Positions 44,621 to 53,151 of a stretch of 64,000 bases of DNA are shown here, in pieces. The notes under the pieces were generated by a model. The model did no database searches. It was not told the origin of the DNA and saw only the letters and a program-made list of their open reading frames with translations. Position numbers and translations under genes: made by a program. The stretch is from BOG-932 sp965276835. GTDB lineage: Bacteria > Pseudomonadota > Alphaproteobacteria > BOG-932 > Roseiterribacteraceae. Location: the NCBI GenBank assembly GCA_965276835.1, contig OZ255631.1, forward strand, positions 992,001-1,056,000, in the 5' to 3' direction. How positions within the stretch are numbered: the first letter of the stretch is position 1; each line of letters starts with the position of its first letter.

Positions 44621-45160
44621 ATGGAAACCACGGTCGATCCGGCGCCGCGGAGCGGTGGCTTCACGGGGAAAATCCGGCAGAGGTTTTTCCGCTTCCACTT
44701 GCCCTATATTCACACCATGTCGGTCTTCGGCGACGACTGGTTCGCCCTGAAGGCCGAGGCTTTCGCGCGATTTTTCGGCACGCCGGTCTTCCTGGTCGGC
44801 CAGACCGTCGTCGTTGCCGCCTGGATATTGGTCAATGTGCTGGGCGTGACCAAGTTCGACATCTATCCGTTCATATTGCTCAATCTCGCCTTCAGCCTGC
44901 AGGCCGCCTATGCGGCGCCGCTGATCCTGCTGGCGCAGACGCGGCAGGCCGACCGGGACAAGGTGAATGCGATTGCCGATGCGGAACATCGCGAAGAGCT
45001 TCACCGCGTCAGCGAGGAACGGCAGATCGGTGAGGCGCAGCAGACCGCGATCATTCTAGATATGCTGAAGCAGAACACGGCCTTGACCGAATCGGTTAAA
45101 GCATTGACCGAACGCGTCGAAAGCCTGACGACCGAGCTGCATCAGCGTTTTTGCAAATAA
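44621..45160 (+). CDS. DUF1003 membrane protein
   Basis: The 179-residue protein has the DUF1003 pattern: DDWFALKAEAFARFFGTP, then two membrane helices (about 58-76 and 84-104) separated by TKFDIYPFILLNLAFS, and a C-terminal coiled coil (about 105-179). The family's function is unknown. GGGAGGGG precedes the ATG by about 10 bases. It lies between pyrG and the SDR operon. Confidence 0.85.
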   Translation: METTVDPAPRSGGFTGKIRQRFFRFHLPYIHTMSVFGDDWFALKAEAFARFFGTPVFLVGQTVVVAAWILVNVLGVTKFDIYPFILLNLAFSLQAAYAAPLILLAQTRQADRDKVNAIADAEHREELHRVSEERQIGEAQQTAIILDMLKQNTALTESVKALTERVESLTTELHQRFCK

Positions 45161-45196
45161 CGGCGCGGCCGGTATTCACAAAAGGGGAAGCGGAAC

Positions 45197-45994
45197 ATGG
45201 CGGAATTCGATGGGCAGGCGGCGCTTGTCACCGGGGCAGGACGCGGAATCGGGAAGGCGATTGCGCTCCGATTGGCGGGGGCAGGGGCCGACGTGGCGGT
45301 CGCCGATATCAATCCCGATTGGGCCGAGGCGACAGCCGCGGAGATCAGGGCCTTGGGCCGCAAGGCGCATGCCGCCGTCGCCGATGTCGGCGATTACGAT
45401 CAGGCCCAAGGGCTGATCGCCGGCGTGATTTCCGCCTTCGGCAAGATCGACATCCTGGTCAACAACGCCGGCACATCGAAATCCGCGCCGTTCCTTGAGA
45501 TTACCAAGGAAAGCTGGCTGTCGCAGCTTTCGGTCCATATGTCCGGCACGTTCTATTGTTCGCAGGCTGCGGCGCGCGACATGCGCACGCGCGGCTATGG
45601 GCGCATCGTCTGCATCTCGTCTGTGGCGGGCTTCATGGGGCCGATCGACTTGGCCGCTTATGGCGCGGCCAAGGCCGGTGTGATCGGGCTGGTGCGCGCG
45701 ATGGCGCTGGAGCTGGGCGATTACGGCATCACCGCCAACGGCGTGGCGCCCGGTCCGATCGACACCGAACTGCTGCGCTCCGCCTGGCCGGCGGACGTCT
45801 ATGCCGAACGGGCGGAGCATATTCCGGTTCGCCGTCTGGGGCAGGTTGAAGAGATCGCCCATGCGGTCGCATTCTTCGCCTCGCCGGAAGCGAGCTATAT
45901 CTCGGGCGTTATCATGCCGGTGGATGGTGGCTCGGTCGCCGCCGGCGCCTATATGGTCGAGAAATACCGCCGTCGTAAGGCAGGGAAGAACTGA
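45197..45994 (+). CDS. Short-chain dehydrogenase/reductase (SDR)
   Basis: This classical SDR of 265 residues has the cofactor motif TGAGRGIG, NNAG in VNNAGTSKSAP, catalytic Ser in ISSVAGF and the YxxxK pair in YGAAKAG. The Asp in VADINPD at the end of the second strand suggests NAD preference. Substrate unknown. It overlaps the NTF2-like gene by one base (TGATG). Confidence 0.92.
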   Translation: MAEFDGQAALVTGAGRGIGKAIALRLAGAGADVAVADINPDWAEATAAEIRALGRKAHAAVADVGDYDQAQGLIAGVISAFGKIDILVNNAGTSKSAPFLEITKESWLSQLSVHMSGTFYCSQAAARDMRTRGYGRIVCISSVAGFMGPIDLAAYGAAKAGVIGLVRAMALELGDYGITANGVAPGPIDTELLRSAWPADVYAERAEHIPVRRLGQVEEIAHAVAFFASPEASYISGVIMPVDGGSVAAGAYMVEKYRRRKAGKN

Positions 45995-46566
45995 TGGCCG
46001 ACATTCCCGTCAACATGCAGCGCCTGGCCGACCGTTCGGCGATCCAGGACTGCCTGCACCGCTATGCCCGCGGCATCGACCGCCGCAACTGGGATTTCCT
46101 GGCGTCTGCCTTCCACCCCGGCGCCACGCTGCACCAGGGCGATTTCAAGGGCACGATCGAGGAGATGCTGGCGAATGTCGCCATGCGCCACGCCGCGATC
46201 GAGCAGTCGGCGCATCTGCTGACCAATATCCTGATCGAATTCGACAACGAAAACGGCGCGGTGGTCGAAACCTATTACCTGGCCTATCTGCGCAACGCCC
46301 ATCTGCCGGCCATCGTCCGCACCGCCTTGCTGGGTGACGGCGCACCGGAGAGCGGCAAGATCGATATGCGCTCCCTCGGCCGCTACATCGACCGCTTCGA
46401 ACGCCGCGATGGGCAGTGGAAGATCGCCAAGCGCGTCTGCATCGCCGAGACGCTGACCGGCACGGCCGTGCCGGAAGCCAATCCGCTCAGCGCCAAATGG
46501 GTGATGGCCAGCCGCGACCCCGACGACGCGCTGTGGGCGATGCGGGCGGAGGTGGGGTTAGGTTAG
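45994..46566 (+). CDS. SnoaL/NTF2-like protein
   Basis: The 190-residue protein has the NTF2-like fold of the SnoaL_4 group: LADRSAIQDCLHRYARGIDRR followed by DFLASAFHPGATLHQGDFKG, then a beta region ending GQWKIAKRVCI. Such proteins act as isomerases, hydratases or dehydratases in degradation of aromatic, steroid or terpenoid compounds, or only bind ligands. Its 1-base overlap with the SDR gene suggests that both work on the same compound. Confidence 0.85.
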   Translation: MADIPVNMQRLADRSAIQDCLHRYARGIDRRNWDFLASAFHPGATLHQGDFKGTIEEMLANVAMRHAAIEQSAHLLTNILIEFDNENGAVVETYYLAYLRNAHLPAIVRTALLGDGAPESGKIDMRSLGRYIDRFERRDGQWKIAKRVCIAETLTGTAVPEANPLSAKWVMASRDPDDALWAMRAEVGLG

Positions 46567-46584
46567 GCGGTTGAGTGGGAACCG

Positions 46585-46977
46585 TCAGACTATCCAATTT
46601 TCAATGGTCAGACTTGAGATATCTTGGAGATCAGCGACGTTGTTGGTGACTAGAATAGAACCTGTGCTGATAGCATGCGCTGCGATCATGCGATCGAAAT
46701 CACGCCCTCTAACCCATCCATACTCGGCGATGATCCGCCCATAGGTTTCGGCAGCGGCCACGTCGAAAGGCAAGACCGGTATGCCACGCAACAACATGAC
46801 TAAACGCGCCTGTCGTAGAGCCGTGAATTCCGGAGATTTAAAGAGGCCGCGTTGCAATTCGGCGAGACTTAGAGCGGAGAGCAACACAGCCCCATCATGC
46901 TCGACGAGTTTATCCAGAACCTGTGTATTGCCGTCACTGGCATGGCTGGCGATGTTCGTATCGATCAGATAGGCCAA
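46585..46977 (-). CDS. vapC: VapC-family PIN-domain toxin
   Basis: This 130-residue PIN-domain ribonuclease has the acidic metal-binding residues Asp6 (LIDTNIAS), Glu40 (SLAELQRG) and Asp95 (GRDFDRMIAAHA) with the TNN signature. VapC toxins cleave tRNA or rRNA and are neutralised by VapB. The antitoxin gene lies 3 bases upstream on the same strand, giving the standard antitoxin-toxin order. Confidence 0.93.
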   Translation of the reverse strand: MAYLIDTNIASHASDGNTQVLDKLVEHDGAVLLSALSLAELQRGLFKSPEFTALRQARLVMLLRGIPVLPFDVAAAETYGRIIAEYGWVRGRDFDRMIAAHAISTGSILVTNNVADLQDISSLTIENWIV

Positions 46978-46980
46978 CCT

Positions 46981-47208
46981 TTACTCCCGATCGGGAACTT
47001 CGATCGGGTCGCGCTCCTCGATCGGAACGGGCGGCATTTCACGCAGTGCGGCGACAATATCTTTTAGGCTTGAGCGTACAGGGTAAATCGTAATTACGTC
47101 GCCTAACCGCGTAATCTGCAGATCTGTCTGAGTATCGTTGTAGGCAAGATTGGCTGGAATCCGAACGGCTTGGCTATTTCCTGACTTGAATATACGCGTG
47201 AGTGGCAT
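46981..47208 (-). CDS. vapB: VapB-family antitoxin (AbrB/SpoVT fold)
   Basis: The 75-residue protein has the AbrB-type DNA-binding N-terminus TRIFKSGNSQAVRIPANLAY and an acidic C-terminal part that wraps around the toxin. VapB-VapC complexes usually repress their own promoter, which would lie in 47209-47260 where short dyads are present. Confidence 0.92.
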   Translation of the reverse strand: MPLTRIFKSGNSQAVRIPANLAYNDTQTDLQITRLGDVITIYPVRSSLKDIVAALREMPPVPIEERDPIEVPDRE

Positions 47209-47399
47209 CGTCGCCCCCTTAGCTTTGTGACTCCTTAATATGGTATCGCGATCACGTGCGTCAATCCGCGTATATACACTATGCGGTAAAGAGCCAAGGG
47301 CAAGGAAAGCCTACCTTCGTTGCAATCACCAGCGATGTCCGGTCCGCGCTGCCAGCCTTCTGGCATATTGGTCTCCCGGCGGCGATCTCCTCGACCCTG

Positions 47400-48857
47400 T
47401 CAGCCCGCCGCGGCGTTGATTCCCGCCTGCCTGCCGAAGAACGTGCTTTCCCCGATGCAGGTGCCGCTGGAATAGCCCATGCCGTCCTTGGCGATGTTGG
47501 TGGCGCAGGCGCCGGCGGCGTAGAGGCCGGGGATGGGACGGCCGGCCGCATCCATGACCTGGGCTTTTTCGTTGGTCGCCAAGCCGCCCAGCGAGAAGCC
47601 GCTGTAATAACCGGAGCCCAGCGAGACATCGAGCGCGGCGAACGGCGCTTCGACTAGCGGCTGGATCCAGTCGTGGTATTTGTGGAACTCGGGGTCTTCG
47701 TGGCGCTCGGCATTGGCGTTGTAGTCGGCCAGCGTCTTTTGCAGCACGCCCTCCGGCATATCCAGGTCGCGTTCCATATCGGCGAAATTGTCCCAGGCAT
47801 CGACCAATTGTTGGTTGCCGAATTCCGGCCGGCCGAAGGTGGCATTGTCGAGGATCAGATAGGCCTTCTGCCCGGCCTGCTGCAGAACCGCGCCGATCGA
47901 GCGGCCGTGATAGCTATCCTCGGCGACGAAACGCTTGCCGGAGGTGTTCACCAGCACGCCCTTCAGCAGGTCCGCCGGCGGATAATACGGGCAGGTGACG
48001 AAGTAACCGACATCCTCGGTCGCGGCCCCTGCGCCCAGACCCATCTCGATGCCGCTGCCGTTGGAATAGGTGCATCCGATCACCTGGACACGCTCGTCCG
48101 CCAATAACGGCGCGTAGCGGCGGTTCATCTCCATATTCATGGCGAAGCCGCCGGTCGCCAGCATCACGCCCTTGAGCGCCTGAATGTACCGGTCGCCCTC
48201 GAAGGTGGTGTATTTGACGCCGACGACACGGCCGTCCTTATCGGCGATCAGGTTCTTCACATTCGCGTCGACGACGATTTGCGCCCCGGATTGCTCCACG
48301 CGGGCGATCAGCGTGTCCATCAGCTTCTTGCCACCCATGCCCAGCTCCTGCTGGCCGCCCGGTACCGTCACCTTATGGCCGCGCGGGAAGGGGCGGGCCT
48401 GCTCGGAGAAGGGCCAGACTTTTTCGTTGCCGCTCCACGCCAGGCCGTCTTCGGTCGGGTGTTCGAAATGCTTGTGGGGGTAATAGCCGTCATTGAAGAC
48501 GACGCCCTGGCGTTCCAGCCAGTCGAAATGCGCCAGGCTGCTTTCGCAATAGAGGCGGATTTTGGCGACATCGGGGTTTGGCGTCATCGCCATCAGGTAA
48601 TTGAACATGTCCTCGACCGTGTCGTCGAAGCCGTTCAGTTTCTGCACGCGGGTGCCGCCGCCCAGATAAACGAAGCCGCCGCACAGCGCGCTCGAGCCCC
48701 CGCCGGCGGACCCGCGTTCCAGCACCAATACGCTGAGCCCGCCCGAGCGGGCTTCCAACGCAGCGGAGGCACCGGCGGCACCCAGTCCGACGACGATGAA
48801 ATCGACCTCGTCGTCGAAATGCAGTGTGTCGTTGGCGGTGATTGTTTCCGTCGGCAT
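47400..48857 (-). CDS. FAD-dependent oxidoreductase (fumarate reductase/ketosteroid dehydrogenase-like)
   Basis: The 485-residue flavoprotein has the dinucleotide motif VDFIVVGLGAAGASAALEA, the RGSAGGGSSALCGG loop, the second FAD motif near the end (GLYAAGACATN) and the GMGYSSGTCIGESTFFG segment of the FAD_binding_2 family. It is related to succinate dehydrogenase/fumarate reductase flavoproteins and to 3-ketosteroid dehydrogenases, without heme or membrane domains. The start ATG at 48857 is preceded by GAGGGG; the longer frame to 48935 is not conserved. It may belong functionally with the nearby SDR and NTF2-like genes, although it is on the opposite strand beyond vapBC. Confidence 0.88.
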   Translation of the reverse strand: MPTETITANDTLHFDDEVDFIVVGLGAAGASAALEARSGGLSVLVLERGSAGGGSSALCGGFVYLGGGTRVQKLNGFDDTVEDMFNYLMAMTPNPDVAKIRLYCESSLAHFDWLERQGVVFNDGYYPHKHFEHPTEDGLAWSGNEKVWPFSEQARPFPRGHKVTVPGGQQELGMGGKKLMDTLIARVEQSGAQIVVDANVKNLIADKDGRVVGVKYTTFEGDRYIQALKGVMLATGGFAMNMEMNRRYAPLLADERVQVIGCTYSNGSGIEMGLGAGAATEDVGYFVTCPYYPPADLLKGVLVNTSGKRFVAEDSYHGRSIGAVLQQAGQKAYLILDNATFGRPEFGNQQLVDAWDNFADMERDLDMPEGVLQKTLADYNANAERHEDPEFHKYHDWIQPLVEAPFAALDVSLGSGYYSGFSLGGLATNEKAQVMDAAGRPIPGLYAAGACATNIAKDGMGYSSGTCIGESTFFGRQAGINAAAG

Positions 48858-48931
48858 TGGCGCTTTTCCCCTCAAAATCCCGATGCTCTGTCTACACGAG
48901 CGGGGGCGGGCAAAAAAGAGTGCACTGCGGT

Positions 48932-48968
48932 CCAAAAAATAAATGGGCCGTCCCGTTAAGGACGGCCC
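48932..48968 (-). terminator. Intrinsic terminator downstream of bfr
   Basis: Arms GGGCCGTCC (48945-48953) and GGACGGCCC (48960-48968) are exact with a 6-base loop. On the minus strand the stem is followed by ATTTATTTTTTGG, a strong U-tract. It lies 134 bases after the bfr stop, so the bfr mRNA has a long 3' untranslated end. Confidence 0.75.
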
Positions 48969-49102
48969 AAGTTTTGGCGTCTCGCCTCCACGAGGGATGC
49001 AGTGGAGACAAGTAGATGGCCTGACCCGTCAGATCATCCGTATTCTATACGCGCATGAAAAAACCTTCCTGCGCGGTCTACACAAAAAAACTCAGCGGAT
49101 TT

Positions 49103-49579
49103 TTAAGACGCGGCTTCGGACTGTAGCTGGATGTAGTTTTCGACCCCGATCCGCTTGATCAGGTCGAACTGGGTTTCGAGGAAATCGACGTGTTCCTCTT
49201 CGCTTTCCAGTATGTCTTCCAACAGTTCGCGGCTGATGTAATCGCGCACCTTCTCGCAATCGGCGATCGCGTCGCGCAGAGTCGGCATCGCCGACAATTC
49301 AAGCTTCAGATCGCATTCCAGGATCTCGACCACGTCCTCGCCGATCAGCAGTTTGTCGAGATCCTGCAGGTTGGGCAGGCCACCCAGGAACAGGATGCGC
49401 TCGATCAACCGGTCGGCGTGCTTCATCTCGTCGATCGATTCCTCGTATTCGTGTTTGGCAAGCTTGCTGACGCCCCAGTGGCGCAGCATGCGCGAATGCA
49501 GGAAATACTGATTGATCGCAGTGAGTTCGTTTTTCAGGGCAGTGTTCAGGTGCCCTATAACCGTCGGATCGCCTTGCAT
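49103..49579 (-). CDS. bfr: Bacterioferritin
   Basis: Bacterioferritin stores iron as a ferric mineral in a 24-mer shell. The 158-residue protein keeps every ferroxidase ligand at the E. coli positions: Glu18, Glu51, His54, Glu94, Glu127 and His130, and the heme ligand Met52 (DEMKHAD). The bacterioferritin-associated ferredoxin gene is upstream on the same strand. A Fur-like box lies 105 bases before the start, and a terminator lies downstream. Confidence 0.97.
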   Translation of the reverse strand: MQGDPTVIGHLNTALKNELTAINQYFLHSRMLRHWGVSKLAKHEYEESIDEMKHADRLIERILFLGGLPNLQDLDKLLIGEDVVEILECDLKLELSAMPTLRDAIADCEKVRDYISRELLEDILESEEEHVDFLETQFDLIKRIGVENYIQLQSEAAS

Positions 49580-49683
49580 GATTGCCTGCTTATCGTTGGG
49601 GCGGCATACGCGCCGGGCCCTGAAGCAAAGCCTATTTTCACCGGCCCGTCAAATAGTTAAGGCACGGATTTTGCTCAGAATTA

Positions 49684-49702
49684 GCTAATGATTATTGTTA
49701 TC
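49684..49702 (-). promoter_or_regulatory. Fur-like box upstream of bfr
   Basis: On the minus strand the 19 bases GATAACAATAATCATTAGC match the classical Fur consensus GATAATGATAATCATTATC at 16 of 19 positions. The site lies 105 bases upstream of bfr and touches the stop codon of bfd. Binding by Fur, Irr or a related factor is inferred. Confidence 0.6.
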
Positions 49703-49889
49703 AGGCAGCTACGGCGGTGTCCGGCTGCGCCTTATGCTCGCGCACGATGTCGCGCATCATCGGCAGGCATTTGCAGCATTGGGGAGAGATGCCGAGCGAG
49801 CGGTGGACAGCGGAGACCGTGCAGTGCCCGCCCGCAGCTTGCGCGCGAACCTGACGGTCTGTGACACGATTGCAAAGGCAAACATACAT
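49701..49889 (-). CDS. bfd: Bacterioferritin-associated ferredoxin (Bfd)
   Basis: This 62-residue [2Fe-2S] protein delivers electrons to bacterioferritin to release iron. The cluster cysteines are Cys4 and Cys6 (YVCLCNRVTD) and Cys38/Cys41 within PQCCKC; the spacing fits the Bfd family. The ATG at 49889 gives the conserved start; the open frame to 49928 adds 13 unconserved residues. A pair of TGCGAAT-type dyads lies 52-79 bases upstream. Confidence 0.92.
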   Translation of the reverse strand: MYVCLCNRVTDRQVRAQAAGGHCTVSAVHRSLGISPQCCKCLPMMRDIVREHKAQPDTAVAA

Positions 49890-49940
49890 CGGCTGTCGAT
49901 CCCAGGAGAACGGTCCTTGTGGATTCATGATATAGCTTGC

Positions 49941-49968
49941 TTGCGAATAGCTCGCAATAGCATTCGCA
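49941..49968. promoter_or_regulatory. Overlapping Fur-like dyads upstream of bfd
   Basis: The sequence TTGCGA-ATAGC-TCGCAA is an exact 6-bp dyad and is followed by ATAGCATTCGCA, which can pair with the TGCGAAT of the first arm. The hexamers TGCGAA and TTCGCA recur in the site upstream of the unknown gene at 50540, so both are probably bound by the same iron regulator. Confidence 0.5.
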
Positions 49969-50009
49969 GGGATTTTCGAAGATTCTTCGACCTGCGGAAG
50001 ATGGCCGCT

Positions 50010-50540
50010 TTAGTGATACGTCACCACGCTCTCCGGTTCGCCGAACAGGCCGTGGCGGAATTCCTGGGTGGGGAAGGCGTGGCGCGTGGTTTCCATCGAC
50101 CGGACCGGCAGGGTGAAGCCGGCGGCGGACAGCGAGCTCATCACCCTGGTTGCGCTTTCGGCGGCGGCTACCGCGCTGCCCCGGCGCACCAGGGACCGCA
50201 GCATCACCATCGCCTCGAATGTCCGCTTATGCTGCGACAGCGCCAGGACATCCAGCAGCAGGCGCTCGTCGCGGCTGATCCGCGTCTGGCATACGCAGTC
50301 GACATTCAGCATGCGGCTGGCGCCTTGGCTCAATATCCACATGAAACCGTAAAGCTGCCCGGTGGCGTCGGGCGCACCGATGCGGTTGAAGGCATCCTGG
50401 ATCTGTTCTTCGACCGGGATTTTCTGGGTGATGCCGATCACCCAGGCGCGCATCGTCCACAGCAGGATGCGCTCCTGCCGGCTGATGCCGGCGGCCGACT
50501 GGGTTGGGGCGGCGGAGGGCTGGCTAAGCGATTGGCACAT
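50010..50540 (-). CDS. Uncharacterised protein in the iron module
   Basis: The 176-residue protein is soluble, without signal peptide or membrane helix. It is helical, with segments SRQERILLWTMRAWVIG and SRDERLLLDVLALSQHKR that look like two related repeats, and two cysteines in DCVCQTR. I do not recognise the family with certainty. It lies between the TonB receptor and bfd on the same strand, and an exact TGCGAA-TGG-TTCGCA dyad stands 49 bases upstream of its start, so it is probably iron-regulated. Confidence 0.7.
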   Translation of the reverse strand: MCQSLSQPSAAPTQSAAGISRQERILLWTMRAWVIGITQKIPVEEQIQDAFNRIGAPDATGQLYGFMWILSQGASRMLNVDCVCQTRISRDERLLLDVLALSQHKRTFEAMVMLRSLVRRGSAVAAAESATRVMSSLSAAGFTLPVRSMETTRHAFPTQEFRHGLFGEPESVVTYH

Positions 50541-50588
50541 GGGTTGAACTCGGGCTTGGGTGAAGCAACGAGTTCACCGTATGGTAAA

Positions 50589-50603
50589 TGCGAATGGTTC
50601 GCA
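50589..50603. promoter_or_regulatory. Fur-like palindrome TGCGAA-TGG-TTCGCA
   Basis: Exact 6-bp arms with a 3-base centre lie between the TonB receptor stop and the start of the uncharacterised gene. The 15-base size and TGCGAAT arm resemble the 7-1-7 form of Fur boxes. It matches the arms of the dyads upstream of bfd. Confidence 0.55.
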
Positions 50604-50620
50604 ATATCATTCTTAATTGA

Positions 50621-52999
50621 TTAGAAGCTGACCTTGACGCCACCAAAAAATGAGACCGGCTCGCCTAGCGTGACCGAGCGCGGATCCCTCAGATTGTCGG
50701 TGATCGGCTGCCCAACGCCGTCGGTTTCGAAATAGGTGGCGACTGAGGCATAGCGGCGGTCCAACAGATTGTTGATTTTGCCGAACACCTGAATGTTCTC
50801 GGTCACCTGATAGGCGCTGCGGATATTCACCAGCATATAGGGCGTGACGCGTGCGTTCTGGTTGGAATCGTCGCCGATCACGTTCTGGCTGCCGAAATAT
50901 TCCATGTCGCCGCCGACCGTCCAATTCGGCAGCAGTTCGTAATCCGCCCCGACCTTCAGCTCCTGGTTGGGAATGCCGGGTATCTTGTCGCCGGGGTGGA
51001 CAATGATGTTGCCGGCGGCATTCGCGTGCGGGTTGTTCACCGACGACAACGCGCCGGTGAATTGATAAGTCGCGTCGGTATAGGAATAGTTGGCAAAGGC
51101 GCTGAGGCGCCCCCAGCGCCAATTCGCACTGAGTTCGACGCCTTGGCGCAGTGTCTCCGGCACGTTCTGATAATAACCGCGGCCCTGGATGGTGCTGGCC
51201 AGCGAGATGATGTCGTTGTTGCTCTCATTGCGGTAATAGCCGGCCGACCAGGTGACACGCCCCCAGGCCGGGTCGCTTTCGACGCCACGCAGGCCGGCTT
51301 CGTAATTGTCCGCCACCACTTGCTTCAGCGGTGGGTCGGATACCAGCGAGTTTTCCAGCAGGCACGGCTTGAATCGGTTGGCGCAGTCCAGTTCCAGCGG
51401 CGTCGGCGCGCGGTTCGACTGCGAATAACCGGCATAGGCGGTGATGCCGCCGCCCAATTTGTAGGTCAGGCCGGCTTGCGGCGAGACGTGGGAGAAATCG
51501 TTGTCGGCATTCAGCTCGGGCGCCGATCCGGTATTGTCCCGTGTCCCGATATCGATGACATTGACGCGGAAGCCGACCGTCGCCGACAGGGCCTCGGTGA
51601 TGTCGAACGTATCGACACCGTAGATGCCGTAATAATCGGTGGTCGCGTCCAGCGCGACCGGCTGGTATCCGAGGCTGCCCAGCGTGTGGATGATCGCGCC
51701 GGCGCCTGGGATCACCGGGGCGACGATCACCTGCAGGGCAGGATTGATATAGCCCAGTGTGCTGTTCGAGGCGAAGCGGATATCGCCATGGTCGAAGCTG
51801 GCGCCGATCGCCAGATTATTGCCGTGCCCCATGAGCGGCGCATCGACCGTCATCTGCAGCGCGCCGCCGGATGTCGTTGTGCTGGTCGATGTCCGGTCGA
51901 TCGTGCCGTAAGGCTGATCGACGAACCGATAGGTCCGGCCACCTTGATCCATGATCACGAACTGGTTGGCGAAGGCGCGCGAGCCGTTATCGCCGAAGCC
52001 GTCGCTCTCCAGGCAAAGCTGCCCCGGATAGGATGTGTCGGCGCCGCAGGCTTCGAAGTTGCTGTCGTTGCCGTCAACGTGCTTCTGCTCCAGATGGCGG
52101 CCATAGACGTTGGCCTGGATGGCGACCGTATCGCTGATGTCCACTTTGCCGTTCAGCGCCAGGGATCCCATCTCGTTCTTCGTGGTCTGCGGGGAGGTAT
52201 AGACAGCGCTGATCCCGTGGCGCTCGATCAGGTCCAGCGGTGTCGATCCGACAACGCCGATGTTCGACCGGGCGAGCGAGCCGATCAGGTGGAATTCGGA
52301 GACATCGCCGCGATAGCCGGCATCGGCATAAACCCGCTCCAGGTCGGAGTTGGAGAACAGCCGGTAATTGCCGTCGCTATAGCCGTCGCCTGCCACATAG
52401 AGGCTGAGGTCGCCGGATTTGACCCCATATTCGATGCTGCCGCTGATATGGTCGTAGCTGCCGCCCTGAAGCTCTGCCTCCAACCCCTGAAAGGTGAAGC
52501 CGTTTTTCATCTCCAGGTTCAGTGCGCCGCCGATAGCGTTGAGACCGAAGGCCGGGTTGTTGCTGGTGAGCGACATGCGCTGGATCGCGACTTCCGGGAT
52601 CAAATCCCAGTTGACCGTGTCGCCGAACGCCTCGTTCAGGCGGACGCCGTTCTGATACACCGCGATCCCTTGCGGCGTGCCCTGCAGCGGCGATGCCGCG
52701 AAGCCGCGATAATGCACGTCCTCGAATTCGCCGTTGCCCTGCGGATCGCTGAGCTGCAGGCCGGGAATGCGCTGGGACAGCGTATCCAGGACCGAGGTCG
52801 CGTGGTTCTTCGCGAAGTCGTCGCCGGTCAGAAGCTGAACAGTGCCCGGCACCTTGTTGATGTCGATGTACGAACCCGGCAACGGCGTGGTGCCGACAAC
52901 GATGACCTCCTCCCGCTGCGGATCGGCCGATTGGGCGACGGCGAGGGACGATGCGGTGCTGAAAAGCAGGGCGAGGGCGGTTGTGCTGACAATTTTCAC
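50621..52999 (-). CDS. TonB-dependent outer-membrane receptor
   Basis: The 792-residue receptor has a signal peptide (cleavage near AVAQSA), a plug domain starting EEVIVVGTTPLPGSYIDI with VHYRGFAASPLQGTPQGIAVY, and a 22-strand barrel ending in Phe (FGGVKVSF). Barrel signatures INNLLDRRYAS are present near the C-terminus. The ligand is unknown; the next genes on the same strand (unknown gene, bfd, bfr) suggest an iron compound. No Fur-like box was found directly upstream of its start. It is divergent from a two-component system, 152 bases away. Confidence 0.93.
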   Translation of the reverse strand: MKIVSTTALALLFSTASSLAVAQSADPQREEVIVVGTTPLPGSYIDINKVPGTVQLLTGDDFAKNHATSVLDTLSQRIPGLQLSDPQGNGEFEDVHYRGFAASPLQGTPQGIAVYQNGVRLNEAFGDTVNWDLIPEVAIQRMSLTSNNPAFGLNAIGGALNLEMKNGFTFQGLEAELQGGSYDHISGSIEYGVKSGDLSLYVAGDGYSDGNYRLFSNSDLERVYADAGYRGDVSEFHLIGSLARSNIGVVGSTPLDLIERHGISAVYTSPQTTKNEMGSLALNGKVDISDTVAIQANVYGRHLEQKHVDGNDSNFEACGADTSYPGQLCLESDGFGDNGSRAFANQFVIMDQGGRTYRFVDQPYGTIDRTSTSTTTSGGALQMTVDAPLMGHGNNLAIGASFDHGDIRFASNSTLGYINPALQVIVAPVIPGAGAIIHTLGSLGYQPVALDATTDYYGIYGVDTFDITEALSATVGFRVNVIDIGTRDNTGSAPELNADNDFSHVSPQAGLTYKLGGGITAYAGYSQSNRAPTPLELDCANRFKPCLLENSLVSDPPLKQVVADNYEAGLRGVESDPAWGRVTWSAGYYRNESNNDIISLASTIQGRGYYQNVPETLRQGVELSANWRWGRLSAFANYSYTDATYQFTGALSSVNNPHANAAGNIIVHPGDKIPGIPNQELKVGADYELLPNWTVGGDMEYFGSQNVIGDDSNQNARVTPYMLVNIRSAYQVTENIQVFGKINNLLDRRYASVATYFETDGVGQPITDNLRDPRSVTLGEPVSFFGGVKVSF

Positions 53000-53151
53000 G
53001 ATGCACCTTTTTAGGCGAAATAGATTGCGCCTCGAAATAGACGCGCGTGCGTCTCGTCTCCATGGGGGCGGTTCCCGATTTTCCGGGAAAAACTTCCCGA
53101 TCTTGCTTATCGCGCAAAACCGCCTGTTAGATGGTGCCGGAGGTTCGGTGC

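Noticed and set aside
50996..53014. 672-codon plus-strand open frame opposite the TonB receptor
   Set aside because: Antisense shadow; the TonB receptor has full family signatures.
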